Positions 1 to 7,534 of a DNA stretch of 64,000 bases are shown in pieces (positions within the stretch are counted from its first letter, which is position 1; each line of letters starts with the position of its first letter). This DNA comes from Gemmatimonadota bacterium (GTDB taxonomy: Bacteria; Gemmatimonadota; Gemmatimonadetes; Gemmatimonadales; GWC2-71-9), in the NCBI GenBank assembly GCA_009692115.1, contig SHZU01000002.1, positions 124,001 through 188,000 of the forward strand, given 5' to 3'. The translations under genes were made by a program, and so were the position numbers. The notes under the pieces are model-generated. The model did no database searches and was not told the origin of the DNA. It worked only from the letters and a program-made list of their open reading frames with translations.

Positions 1-268
1 TGGTTCCGATCCGGCGGCTCACCCGGAGGCGTTTGACCCCAAGCTGGTGGTTGGCCGGATCGTCCTCCTTCATTGCGAGCTTGACGTCGGCGAAGAATGC
101 CTTGAGGACCCGGTACACGCTGTCAGCGGGTCCGGCGACGAGGCCGCTGGTCGAACCGAGGTCCCGCTCGAACACGAACGTCCCCCAATCCGTGAGGAGT
201 TTTTCTTGAGCCGCTACGGGCCGGCCCACCAACACCAATATTGCGGTCAGCCATGCCAATGGTCGCAT
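1..268 (-). CDS. Secreted protein of unknown function, 3' end outside window
   Basis: Only the first 89 codons are present; the gene runs off the left edge. The start ATG (266-268) is preceded by GAGGA eight bases upstream, a good ribosome-binding site. The N-terminus is a typical Sec signal peptide: MRPLAWLTAILVLVG core, then PVAAQ as the likely cleavage site. The mature part begins EKLLTDWGTFVFERDLG and shows no motif I recognise. It is divergent from the membrane hydrolase at 337. That it is a real exported protein is fairly safe; its role is unknown. Confidence 0.75.
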   Translation of the reverse strand, partial: MRPLAWLTAILVLVGRPVAAQEKLLTDWGTFVFERDLGSTSGLVAGPADSVYRVLKAFFADVKLAMKEDDPANHQLGVKRLRVSRRIGT

Positions 269-336
269 CGGTCGGTCCTCATTAGGGTTGGTGACTGGTG
301 GACAATATGAGCCTTTGGGACCGGAAAGGCAGCAGG

Positions 337-1281
337 ATGGATCCGTTTTGCCACACGCTGGTTGGCGCCGCCCTCGCGAAAGGCGGGTGTGACCGCTGGA
401 CGCCGCGGGCCACGGCGGTGCTGATGTTCGCCGCTAACGCGCCCGATGTCGATGTTGTGGCCACGCTGGTGGGAGAGAACCTGGCGTGGCGGCGGGGCGT
501 GTCGCACGGGGTTCCGGCGCTGCTGGTCTGGCCGTTTCTGATCGCCGCGGCGGCCCTGCTGTTCGACCGATGGCGTCCGGTGCCAGGGGAGCCCCCTGTC
601 CGGTTCGGACCGGTCGCCGCGATCTCGGCGGTCGGGGTGCTGACCCACCCCGTTCTCGACTACCTCAACAACTACGGGATGCGCTGGTTGATGCCCTTCC
701 GGGATCGATGGTTTTACGGTGACAGTCTGTTCATCGTGGACCCCTGGCTTTATCTCGTCTTGGGGCTCGGGCTCTACTTGGCGGGCCGGAGTCGCCGGGC
801 TGGACATCATGACCCTGCTCGCCCGCTCCGCATCGCGTTGGCCATCGGGTTGGTCTATATCGGGGGAATGATGGCGGGCACCACGGCCGCCCGGGCGATC
901 GCGGTTCGATCGTTAGGTAATGTCGACCGGGATCGGCTGATGGTCACCGCCCTGCCGGTCACGCCATTTCGGAAACAACTCATCGCCGACGACGGCGGGC
1001 ACTATCGGATTGGGACTGTCGACCTGTTGACCCGGACCACTCGAGTGGACTCGACCATGACGAGGAACCCTCGATTTGCCGAGGCGGTCGCCGCGCTCAA
1101 GCAGAGCGCGCCGGGGCGAGCCTTGCTACGGTGGTCGCGCTATCCGGTCGTGCGGGAGGTCGAGGGAGGACGGCTCCGATTCTTCGACCTGCGGTACACC
1201 GACGGCCGCGACCCGTCATGGGCCAGCCTCGATGTCAATCCGATTGAGCCGACGCTCGGACCGCTGCCAGCGACGCCCTAA
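337..1281 (+). CDS. YdjM/DUF457-type membrane-bound metal-dependent hydrolase
   Basis: A 314-residue membrane protein of the YdjM family (inner-membrane, putative metal-dependent hydrolases). The start is placed at the third in-frame methionine because the characteristic opening MDPFCHTLVGAALAK follows directly; earlier in-frame starts at 298 and 304 would add an unusual polar tail. The family pattern is visible: HTLVGAALA near the N-terminus, an APDVDVV segment, RGVSH, THPVLDYLNNYG and several hydrophobic helices. The Asp and His residues in these motifs are the presumed metal ligands. The substrate is unknown. The last 47 bases overlap convergently with pxpC. Confidence 0.8.
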   Translation: MDPFCHTLVGAALAKGGCDRWTPRATAVLMFAANAPDVDVVATLVGENLAWRRGVSHGVPALLVWPFLIAAAALLFDRWRPVPGEPPVRFGPVAAISAVGVLTHPVLDYLNNYGMRWLMPFRDRWFYGDSLFIVDPWLYLVLGLGLYLAGRSRRAGHHDPARPLRIALAIGLVYIGGMMAGTTAARAIAVRSLGNVDRDRLMVTALPVTPFRKQLIADDGGHYRIGTVDLLTRTTRVDSTMTRNPRFAEAVAALKQSAPGRALLRWSRYPVVREVEGGRLRFFDLRYTDGRDPSWASLDVNPIEPTLGPLPATP

Positions 1282-2179
1282 GCCGGGCCACCGACATCCG
1301 CCACAGCGGCCCGGCCTGGTCAGTCGAGACCCAGGCAAACCGCACCGTGCTCCCAGGCGCCAGTTGCGCAAACCGGGTCAGGTCGGCGCTGATCACCGCG
1401 CCGATCTTGGGGTAGCCGCCGACCGTCGGCCCGTCGCGGAGGATGACGATGGGCTGCCCGTCGTCCGGTACCTGAATGGCGCCCAGGCAGGTTGCCTCGG
1501 AGGGAAGGGTCGCGGTCACCTTGACCGCCAGGGGCGCGCCTTCGAGTCGAGTTCCCATCCGGTCTGAATTGACCGCCACCCGGTAGGGCGATTCGGCGAG
1601 TCGGAGGTACGCGTCGGTCGCGAAGACGTGCGCTTGGGGGCCAGGGGCCACTCGGATCGGTCCGGGGTCTGGCGGCGGTGACGGTACCGAGGTGCCGGGC
1701 CCGGGTGACATGGGCGGACGGGGTCCCCACCGGAGTTGGTCGCCCGCGGTGAGCCGGCGGCCCTCGAGCCCCCCGAGCGCCGTCGGGAGGTAGGTAGACC
1801 GGCTGCCGAGCAGTAGCGGCACGTTGACTCCGCCCTGGATCGCCATGAGGACAAACCGCCGGCCCGCTTCGGAGGCGATCTCGAGGCGACCGCCCTTCGG
1901 GATAGCGAGCTGTGTCGAGCTCGGGACCTCGGCGCCGTTCAGCCGCACCACGGCCCCTCCCACCACCGCCACGGCCGCCGCGGCGTCAAAGCCTAACACG
2001 AGCTCTCCCTGGGCCAGCTCCAGCCCGGCCGCGCCGTCCGGATTGCCGACCAGCGCATTGCCGATCCGAAGCCCGTCCGGATCCATGGCGCCGCCCGGCG
2101 GCAAGCCGATGCTCCGGTGGCCGACCCACCCGAGATCTTGGACCGTGACGAGGCCCGTGGCCCGGATGATGGTCAGCAT
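1235..2179 (-). CDS. pxpC: 5-oxoprolinase subunit PxpC (biotin-dependent carboxyltransferase-like, AHS2)
   Basis: A 314-residue PxpC/KipA homologue, subunit C of the ATP-dependent prokaryotic 5-oxoprolinase that opens 5-oxo-L-proline (pyroglutamate) to glutamate. It begins with the family signature TGLVTVQDLGWVGHRSIG, followed by GGAMDPDG and the NALVGNPDGAAGLE segment. The ATG directly follows the TAG stop of pxpB with no gap, so the two are probably translationally coupled. The order A-B-C with minimal spacing is the normal pxp operon arrangement. The 3' end overlaps the convergent YdjM-like gene by 47 bases. Confidence 0.93.
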   Translation of the reverse strand: MLTIIRATGLVTVQDLGWVGHRSIGLPPGGAMDPDGLRIGNALVGNPDGAAGLELAQGELVLGFDAAAAVAVVGGAVVRLNGAEVPSSTQLAIPKGGRLEIASEAGRRFVLMAIQGGVNVPLLLGSRSTYLPTALGGLEGRRLTAGDQLRWGPRPPMSPGPGTSVPSPPPDPGPIRVAPGPQAHVFATDAYLRLAESPYRVAVNSDRMGTRLEGAPLAVKVTATLPSEATCLGAIQVPDDGQPIVILRDGPTVGGYPKIGAVISADLTRFAQLAPGSTVRFAWVSTDQAGPLWRMSVARLRASLAAVRASAQSD

Positions 2180-2830
2180 CTAACGCTCCTCGGCAAACCG
2201 CACCCGGTCGCCGACGGCGAGCAGCGCCGGCGAGGCCCGGCGGGGATCGAACAGCGCCGCCGCGGTGCGCCCGATCAGGTGCCAACCCCCGGGCGTTTCG
2301 GCCGGATAGATCCCGGTCTGGGCCCCAGCGATGGCCACTGACCCCGCCGGCACCCGAGTTCGCGGCGACGCGCGTCGCGGCAGGACCAGGGCGGGATCGA
2401 TCGGTCCGAGGTAGGCAAACCCGGGGACAAAGCCCAGCAACAGGACCCGGTACTCGACGGCCGAATGCCGGGCGACGACCTCCCGCACCGACAGTCCGGT
2501 CGCGGCCGCCACGTCGGCGAGGTCCGGTCCGTCATACCGGACGACGACCTCCACCAGGCGGCCGGAGGACCCGATGCCGGGCTCGGGTCGACCGATCATG
2601 GCAAGGCGCAGGTCGTCCGAGAGTTGGAGGATTGACGTCGCCGTCGGGTCAAAATGCACCGTCAATGTGGTGTAACCGGGGACCCACTCGATCACCCCGC
2701 GGACCGGCTCGGCCGCAAATGCCGCCGCCGAGCGGGCGACCGCGTCGGTAACGGCCGGGTCGATCCGGGTGCCGAATGAAATCGTGAGCGCGGCGTCGCC
2801 GAGGGGGGCGATGCGGGGTGGGGAAGTCAC
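2180..2830 (-). CDS. pxpB: 5-oxoprolinase subunit PxpB (AHS1)
   Basis: A 216-residue PxpB/KipI homologue. The family features are visible: the N-terminal PLGDAALTISFG strand, GVIEWVPGYTTLTVHFDP, the VRYDGPDL segment, and the C-terminal FVPGFAYLG, RASPRTRVPAGSVAIAG and TPGGWHLIGRT motifs typical of the AHS1 cyclophilin-like fold. The start is GTG, overlapping the pxpA stop as GTGA. In Bacillus subtilis the homologue KipI inhibits a sporulation kinase, but alongside PxpA and PxpC the expected role is 5-oxoproline hydrolysis. Confidence 0.93.
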   Translation of the reverse strand: MTSPPRIAPLGDAALTISFGTRIDPAVTDAVARSAAAFAAEPVRGVIEWVPGYTTLTVHFDPTATSILQLSDDLRLAMIGRPEPGIGSSGRLVEVVVRYDGPDLADVAAATGLSVREVVARHSAVEYRVLLLGFVPGFAYLGPIDPALVLPRRASPRTRVPAGSVAIAGAQTGIYPAETPGGWHLIGRTAAALFDPRRASPALLAVGDRVRFAEER

Positions 2831-3588
2831 CGAGCGAAGGGGGCGATATCGATGCCGATGGCTTCGAGCCGCTCCCGGAGGGCTCGGACGATGGCCACCG
2901 CATGGGGCCCGTCGCCATGAACGCAGAGGGAGTCCGGCCGGACGATCCGGCGGGTCCCGTCGATCGCGATCACGAAGCGCTCGGTAACCATCCGGACCGC
3001 CCGTTCGACCACGGCGGCAACATCATCCAACACCGCGCCCGGCTGGCCCCGAGGCACCAAGCGACCGTCGGCGAGGTAGGCGCGGTCGACGAACGCTTCC
3101 CGGGCGGCCCTGACGCCTTCTGACTCCGCTTCGGCGATCATGGCCGAACCGTCGAGCCCGAGCAGCATCAGTTCGGGATCGACACTCCGGATCGCGCGGA
3201 CAATCGCGCGGGCAACCGGAGCCTCCGTGGCTGCCCGGTTGTACAGGGCGCCGTGGGGCTTGACGTACCGCAGCCTGGCGCCGTTGCCGACGCAGAAAGC
3301 CGCCAGCGCGCCGATCTGGTACACCACGTCGGCTTCGATCTGCTCAACCGTTGCTCCGAGTTCACGACGACCGAACCCGACTAGATCGGGGTACGAGGGA
3401 TGGGCGCCGATGGCGACCCGCCGGGCGGCGGCTCGCGACACCGTTTCCCGCATCACGGTCGGATCACCGGCGTGGAAACCACAGGCCACGTTGGCCGAAC
3501 TGACCAAGCCGAGGAGTTCGAGGTCGGAATCGAGGCGGTACCGTCCGAATCCTTCGCCGAGATCGGCGTTCAGGTCAACCGACGTCAC
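2827..3588 (-). CDS. pxpA: 5-oxoprolinase subunit PxpA (LamB/YcsF family)
   Basis: A 253-residue LamB/YcsF-family protein, the A subunit of prokaryotic 5-oxoprolinase. It opens with VDLNADLGEGFGRYRLD and carries ANVACGFHAGDP and AIGAHPSYPDLVGFGRRE, the conserved blocks of the family's polysaccharide-deacetylase-like barrel; PHGALYN is also present. The start is GTG and overlaps the stop of the upstream TonB-like gene as GTGA. With pxpB and pxpC it makes a complete cytoplasmic enzyme that recycles spontaneously formed pyroglutamate. Confidence 0.94.
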   Translation of the reverse strand: MTSVDLNADLGEGFGRYRLDSDLELLGLVSSANVACGFHAGDPTVMRETVSRAAARRVAIGAHPSYPDLVGFGRRELGATVEQIEADVVYQIGALAAFCVGNGARLRYVKPHGALYNRAATEAPVARAIVRAIRSVDPELMLLGLDGSAMIAEAESEGVRAAREAFVDRAYLADGRLVPRGQPGAVLDDVAAVVERAVRMVTERFVIAIDGTRRIVRPDSLCVHGDGPHAVAIVRALRERLEAIGIDIAPFAR

Positions 3589-4262
3589 GTGGTATCAGCC
3601 GGCGCGGAGCGGACGATCTTGAAAGCAAAATTCTGCTGGACCCACTGGCGGACCCGCTGCGATCCCTGAACGGCCGGCTGGAATCGCATCAATGCCAGGG
3701 CCTCGGTGACCGCGGTGGCAAACTCCGGATGGGCGGTCCGGATGATCTGGATGGTCGACACCTCGACTCGGCCGGCGGTATCCACGACATAATGCACGAA
3801 GGTACCTCCCTCGATCCCTTTGGCCAGTAGGGCGGCCGGATAGGCCGGCGCCATACTGTTCGGATCACGAACGACGGCGGAATCGACCTCGATTTCGCTG
3901 AGGGCGGTTTCCTCGACCACCTCTGGGGCCGACGGCTCGGACGGCACCGTCACGGTATCGCCCGCCGTACCGATCGGGAGCGTTTGCTCCGGCTGGTCGA
4001 CCTTGGGCATCGGCTCTTCGGTGGCCCTGCCGGTGCCGGCGATCGCCGACCAGTCAATGGCCGCGCCCAGTGTCCGGCGACCCAGGTCGCGGTCGAGCGG
4101 GACCAAGAACACGGCGAGTTGGTCGAGGGGGCCCGGTCGGTCCTCGGCCAGCACGGACCCGGTCGCGATGGCCCCGACGATCATCGCGTGGATCGCGAGG
4201 CTCATCAACGCCCCGATGTCGAATCTCGGGGGCGGGGGCGGTAGCAATTCGAAATGGGTCAC
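3585..4262 (-). CDS. TonB-like energy-transducer family protein
   Basis: A 225-residue protein with a short cytoplasmic N-terminus, one membrane helix (about residues 18-38, ALMSLAIHAMIVGAIA), a variable periplasmic linker, and a C-terminal TonB_C domain (about 140-220) with the typical YPAALLAKGIEGGTFVHY and RFQPAVQG patterns. TonB-family proteins transmit energy to outer-membrane transporters. The GTG start is preceded by AAGGAGG at a good distance. It heads the pxpABC operon and overlaps pxpA by GTGA. No ExbB, ExbD or TonB-dependent receptor is nearby, so its partner is unknown; it may be a signalling or envelope variant rather than a classical TonB. Confidence 0.85.
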   Translation of the reverse strand: MTHFELLPPPPPRFDIGALMSLAIHAMIVGAIATGSVLAEDRPGPLDQLAVFLVPLDRDLGRRTLGAAIDWSAIAGTGRATEEPMPKVDQPEQTLPIGTAGDTVTVPSEPSAPEVVEETALSEIEVDSAVVRDPNSMAPAYPAALLAKGIEGGTFVHYVVDTAGRVEVSTIQIIRTAHPEFATAVTEALALMRFQPAVQGSQRVRQWVQQNFAFKIVRSAPADTT

Positions 4263-4284
4263 CGAGGACCCTCCTTGCGGATCA

Positions 4285-4314
4285 ACACTAGGCCTCTGGT
4301 CCCGACGACGGCAA
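4285..4314 (-). promoter_or_regulatory. Candidate promoter of the TonB-like/pxpABC operon
   Basis: On the minus strand, TTGCCG (4309-4314) is followed after 18 bases by TAGTGT (4285-4290), giving a sigma-70-like pair. A short leader then holds the AAGGAGG ribosome-binding site of the TonB-like gene. It is the best -35/-10 pair visible in this divergent intergenic region on this strand, but it has not been scored computationally. Confidence 0.4.
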
Positions 4315-4360
4315 GGGCCTCGGGGTTTCGGTCGGGCCGGTTTGTCTCGAGGTAGAATAG

Positions 4361-4395
4361 TTTTATTTGACTAATAAAAGTAATTGTAATAGATT
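4361..4395 (+). promoter_or_regulatory. marR promoter with overlapping palindrome (candidate operator)
   Basis: An AT-rich island in GC-rich DNA. TTGACT (4367-4372) and TAGATT (4390-4395), 17 bases apart, form a strong sigma-70-like promoter. The -35 lies in an inverted repeat: arm TTTTATT (4361-4367), 5-base centre TGACT, arm AATAAAA (4373-4379). Dyads of this size are typical MarR-family operators. The -10 ends six bases before the GTG at 4402, so transcription should begin at or next to the start codon. Autorepression by the encoded MarR protein is inference. Confidence 0.6.
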
Positions 4396-4401
4396 CTGGT
4401 C

Positions 4402-4890
4402 GTGTCCAAAGATCCGGTCGCCCAACTGCTCACCGCCTACCCGGTCCTCCACCACGCCCTGCTCCAACGGGACGTTCGTGGCGGTCCGGGCGGGGTTGCG
4501 GTCACCGCCCACCAACTCACGCTGCTCGCCCAACTCGATCAGGCGGTGGGCCGGACCCTGACGGACCTCGCCGTGGCGATGGGTGTGGCGCTCCCGACGA
4601 TGTCCCTGTCCGTTGACCGGATGGAGGGCTTGGGTCTCGTCAAGCGGGAACGCGATCCGGGTGACGGGCGTCGCGTAGCCCTCCGCTTGACCGAGGCGGG
4701 GGGCCGGTTGGCCCGGAGCCGGTCGTTGCTCGACCCGGTGAGGGTCCGGGCCCTGCTTGCCTCCTTGAGTCTCACCGAGCGCACCGCCGGGATCGAGGCG
4801 GTTGTGGTCTTAGCCCGGGCCGCCCAGCGGCTCGGGCTGTCGTCGTCGTCCGCGAGTCGTTCAGACCGCCATCCACGAGGTCGCTCATGA
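4402..4890 (+). CDS. MarR-family transcriptional regulator
   Basis: A 162-residue winged-helix regulator. The MarR pattern is clear: an N-terminal dimerisation helix, QLTLLAQLDQAVGRTLTDLA, recognition region GVALPTMSLSVDRMEGLGLV, and wing KRERDPGDGRRVALRLTEAG. The start is GTG at 4402 with no Shine-Dalgarno; the promoter -10 lies only six bases upstream, pointing to leaderless translation. The stop overlaps the next gene as ATGA, so it is cotranscribed with a membrane-anchored SRPBCC protein that may be part of its regulon. The ligand is not predictable. Confidence 0.88.
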   Translation: MSKDPVAQLLTAYPVLHHALLQRDVRGGPGGVAVTAHQLTLLAQLDQAVGRTLTDLAVAMGVALPTMSLSVDRMEGLGLVKRERDPGDGRRVALRLTEAGGRLARSRSLLDPVRVRALLASLSLTERTAGIEAVVVLARAAQRLGLSSSSASRSDRHPRGRS

Positions 4891-5435
4891 ACCGTCGGCA
4901 ACGCCTTCGTCGCGCCCGGATTCGGCTGCTCTGCTGGTTTGGCCCGCCCGGACTGGCGGCCCTGCTGTGGCTGGTCGGCCTCTTACTGCCGGCCCGGCAT
5001 GTCGAGGAGGAGCGGACCGACTTCACTGTCTCGGCTGAAACGGTATGGGCCGTGTTGACGGACTTGGACGGGATGCCCACCTGGCGTCGCGGAATCCAGG
5101 CCTTGGAGCGGCTCCCGGATGTCGAGGGGCAGGTGCGATGGATCGAGGTTCGATCGGCGGGACGCTCCACGACCTACCAGCGGGTCGAATCGGTGTCGCC
5201 GCGGCGCCTCGTCGTCCAATCGTCCGAGCCGGGCCGACGGTGGGTCTATGACATTCGGGTGCTGGATCGCGGGAGCGAACTCACCGTTCGCGAGGAGCGA
5301 GAACTCAGGAACCCGATCATGCGGACGGTCCTTGGTATCTTCGGAGACCGGGCGCGCCTCAACGCCCTGACCGCCGACCTCGCTCGCCGGCTGGCGGGGC
5401 GACGAGACCAGTTGGCCTCGCGGGCAGCTGACTAG
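4887..5435 (+). CDS. Membrane-anchored SRPBCC/polyketide-cyclase-like protein
   Basis: A 182-residue protein. A basic N-terminus (MNRRQRLRRARIR) leads into one transmembrane helix (about residues 14-36), followed by an SRPBCC (START-like) domain: FTVSAETVWAVLTDLDGMPTW is the usual first strand-helix element, then RWIEVRS, TYQRVESVSPRRLVV and SELTVREERE. Such domains bind hydrophobic ligands. The protein is translationally coupled to the MarR gene, suggesting a shared response to a lipophilic compound, which is inference. Its TAG stop lies in the same CTAG as the stop of the convergent gene. Confidence 0.78.
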   Translation: MNRRQRLRRARIRLLCWFGPPGLAALLWLVGLLLPARHVEEERTDFTVSAETVWAVLTDLDGMPTWRRGIQALERLPDVEGQVRWIEVRSAGRSTTYQRVESVSPRRLVVQSSEPGRRWVYDIRVLDRGSELTVREERELRNPIMRTVLGIFGDRARLNALTADLARRLAGRRDQLASRAAD

Positions 5436-5731
5436 GGCAGGGGGTTGCGATCCGGCAACACGTTGCAGTGGATCAGCGCGCGCTCCAAGTAGATCTCGAC
5501 CAAGTCAAAATGGAGGGTCTTGCTGCGATGGATAGACCGGGCGGAGCATCCCAGCGATACGGCCGCTGCAACGAGCGCCGCTTCATCAACCGCCAGCAGG
5601 TGGCAGGTCCGCCGCTCCCGGAACTTGAACAAGTTCTCGTGCACGGCAATTCCCCCTTGGGCCGCCCAGACTCGCGCCAGGGTGACTTCGCGGGTCTGAA
5701 AGTAGCGCCAGCCGGCCCGGGGCTCAGTCAT
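5432..5731 (-). CDS. Small DUF4031-like protein
   Basis: A 99-residue protein beginning MTEPRAGWRYFQTREV. The segment CHLLAVDEAALVAAAVSLG followed by HFDLVEIYLERAL resembles the DUF4031 pattern (HLxADxxxELHxFAxxLG ... YDxxxxRRxxA). Function is unknown. The start overlaps the end of arfB by eight bases, so it is probably cotranscribed as the last gene of that unit. The family assignment is by eye and moderately confident; that it is a real gene is supported by placement and conserved-looking sequence. Confidence 0.6.
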   Translation of the reverse strand: MTEPRAGWRYFQTREVTLARVWAAQGGIAVHENLFKFRERRTCHLLAVDEAALVAAAVSLGCSARSIHRSKTLHFDLVEIYLERALIHCNVLPDRNPLP

Positions 5732-6131
5732 TCGGCGGCCGCCGACGATCCCGCTTGATGCCCGACCGGTGCCGCTTCTGCTCCAGTCTCCGGGCTTTTT
5801 CGGCTTTGGGGATTCGGGTTTCCTTCCGCCGTTTCGGGACCACAAGCCCCCGGCCCACGAGGTCCTGGAGCCGCTCGCGGGCGGCCTCTTTGTTGCGAAG
5901 CTGGCTGCGGGAGTCCGAGGCCACGACGCGGATCCACCCCTCGGCGTCGATCTTCGAGGCCAGCTTCGTCAGCAAACGGGCGCGCTGATCGGGGGTGACC
6001 ACCGACGAGGTCCGGAGGTTCCACTGGACTTCGACCCGGGTTGACGAGGTGTTGACGTGCTGGCCGCCGGGTCCGCCCGAGCGGGTGGCCCGAAATTCCA
6101 GCTCGTGGTCCGGGATGAGCAATGGCACCAT
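5724..6131 (-). CDS. arfB: Alternative ribosome-rescue factor ArfB (peptidyl-tRNA hydrolase, RF-1 domain)
   Basis: A 135-residue single-domain release-factor homologue. The RF-1 domain has the catalytic GGQ motif at residues 22-24 (SGGPGGQHVNTSSTRVE) and the conserved SRSQLRNKEAARERL block; the C-terminus is a basic, probably helical tail (KRRKETRIPKAEKARRLEQK) as in ArfB/YaeJ, which enters the empty mRNA channel of stalled ribosomes. The start ATG at 6131 is chosen because the RF-1 fold begins at once; a longer in-frame extension would overlap larE. A TATACT box lies ten bases upstream of the ATG. Confidence 0.92.
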   Translation of the reverse strand: MVPLLIPDHELEFRATRSGGPGGQHVNTSSTRVEVQWNLRTSSVVTPDQRARLLTKLASKIDAEGWIRVVASDSRSQLRNKEAARERLQDLVGRGLVVPKRRKETRIPKAEKARRLEQKRHRSGIKRDRRRPPND

Positions 6132-6141
6132 AGCGGGCCAA

Positions 6142-6182
6142 AGTATAACCTCGCTTCCGTAGCCGGTTCGTGCCGTTACGTT
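6142..6182. promoter_or_regulatory. Back-to-back -10 boxes between arfB and larE
   Basis: The 57-base divergent intergenic region holds TATACT on the minus strand (6142-6147, ten bases before the arfB ATG) and TACGTT on the plus strand (6177-6182, six bases before the larE ATG). Neither gene has a Shine-Dalgarno, and I see no convincing -35 for either. These fit the leaderless pattern found elsewhere in the window. Confidence 0.4.
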
Positions 6183-6188
6183 TCCACC

Positions 6189-6986
6189 ATGGAAAGCCGG
6201 AGGGGTTTGGAGGAGTGGTTTCGAGGCCGTGGCCGGGTGTTGCTTGGCTATTCGGGCGGCGTCGATTCCGCGTTGCTGGCGGTGGTTGGCGCACGGTCGC
6301 TCGGTCCCGACCGGTTCCTGGCGGTCCTGGGCCGGAGTGCTTCGTTTCCCGAAGTCCAGTGGCGCCAGGCCCGGTCGATCGCAGACTTGTTCGGAGTGCC
6401 GGTTCTCGAAATCGACACCGCTGAACTCGCGAATCCAGAGTATCGCGCCAACTCGCCGGAGCGGTGCTACTTCTGCAAATCGGAACTGTGGGCTCGACTC
6501 GCGGAGGTTGCGGAGGCGTCGGGCTTCGACACGATCATCGACGGCACCCATGCCGACGACCTTGGCGAGCATCGCCCCGGAGGTCGGGCGGCGGCCGAAC
6601 GCCGGATCGGTTCGCCGCTTGCCGAACTTGGCTGGACCAAGGCGATGATTCGCGAGGAGGCCCGAGTCCTCGGGCTGCCGATTTGGGATGCGCCGGCGGC
6701 ACCCTGTCTGTCGAGCCGGATTCGCTACGGCTTGGCCGTGACCCCGGAGCGGCTCCGCCAGGTAGAACTCGGTGAGGAATTCCTGCGTACGCTGGGCGTT
6801 CGGGGCGATCTACGGGTTCGCCATTACGACGACGTCGCCCGCATCGAGGTAAAGCCCGACATGTTTCTGCTAGTGGACACTCATTGGGCGGCCATCGAGT
6901 CGGGGTTCGCTGCCCTCGGGTTTGAGAGCGTCGAACGCGATCCCACCGGGTATCGGCGCGGGAAGCTCCTGCCGGTGGCGTCGTGA
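6189..6986 (+). CDS. larE: ATP-dependent sacrificial sulfur transferase LarE
   Basis: A 265-residue PP-loop ATPase. The pyrophosphate loop is YSGGVDSALL (SGGVDS at 22-27). Cysteines are C93 and C96 (ERCYFCKSELW) and C173 (APCLSSRIRYG). LarE builds the nickel-pincer cofactor of lactate racemase-type enzymes by transferring sulfur to a nicotinate-derived precursor; known forms use one sacrificial cysteine or three cysteines carrying an iron-sulfur cluster. The CxxC plus a cysteine before SSR resembles the three-cysteine type, an inference from this pattern. No larA, larB or larC is in the window. It overlaps thpR by GTGA. Confidence 0.9.
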   Translation: MESRRGLEEWFRGRGRVLLGYSGGVDSALLAVVGARSLGPDRFLAVLGRSASFPEVQWRQARSIADLFGVPVLEIDTAELANPEYRANSPERCYFCKSELWARLAEVAEASGFDTIIDGTHADDLGEHRPGGRAAAERRIGSPLAELGWTKAMIREEARVLGLPIWDAPAAPCLSSRIRYGLAVTPERLRQVELGEEFLRTLGVRGDLRVRHYDDVARIEVKPDMFLLVDTHWAAIESGFAALGFESVERDPTGYRRGKLLPVAS

Positions 6987-7534
6987 GACTCTTCATCGGG
7001 ATTCCGCTTCCGGCACCGACCCAGGCCGAGGTCGCCGCGATCCTCCGCCGGCTTCGGGCCCGCGAATGGCCGGTCCGTTGGGTCCGGGACAAGGGGCTTC
7101 ACTTAACGATCAAGTTCTTCGGCGAGACGACCACCGACCGAGTCGATGCGATTCTCGAGATGCTCAACTTTGCCACCGAGGGCCTGCATCCGTTGACCAT
7201 GACTCTCTCGGCCGGGGGCGTTTTCCCCTCCGTGCGTCAACCCCGGGTCATTTATCTCGGCATCGATCCGGAGCCGAGCCTCGAACTGCTGCAGGACCGG
7301 GTGGAGCGGGGCGGAGAACAACTCGGCTACCCGCCCGAGGGGCGCCCGTTCCGCCCCCATCTCACGCTTGGTCGGGTTCGCGAGGGGCATCGATTGCCGG
7401 AGGGTTGGCAGGCCGAGGTCGAGGGGATTCCGGCCGGCGAGGCCTTCTTGGCCGACCGGGTGGTGTTGTTCGAGAGCGAGCTGACGCCCGCCGGGCCAAC
7501 CTACGCGATTCGGCACGAAGTGGTCCTCACATGA
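6983..7534 (+). CDS. thpR: RNA 2',3'-cyclic phosphodiesterase (2'-5' RNA ligase family)
   Basis: A 183-residue 2H-phosphoesterase. Both catalytic HxTx motifs are present: HLTI at residues 40-43 (GLHLTIKFFGE) and HLTL at 126-129 (RPHLTLGRV), about 86 residues apart as usual. It opens with the family's MRLFIGIPLP strand. The enzyme hydrolyses 2',3'-cyclic phosphate RNA ends and can ligate tRNA halves in vitro. The start is GTG, overlapping larE; the stop overlaps the next gene as ATGA, placing it inside a larE-thpR-unknown operon. Confidence 0.93.
   Translation: MRLFIGIPLPAPTQAEVAAILRRLRAREWPVRWVRDKGLHLTIKFFGETTTDRVDAILEMLNFATEGLHPLTMTLSAGGVFPSVRQPRVIYLGIDPEPSLELLQDRVERGGEQLGYPPEGRPFRPHLTLGRVREGHRLPEGWQAEVEGIPAGEAFLADRVVLFESELTPAGPTYAIRHEVVLT

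Noticed and set aside
298-336. Upstream starts for the YdjM-like hydrolase
   Set aside because: They would add a polar, unconserved-looking N-terminus. MDPFCHTLVG at 337 is the family start.
6132-6572. N-terminal extension of ArfB by up to 147 codons
   Set aside because: It would lie antisense to larE; the RF-1 domain starts at the ATG at 6131.
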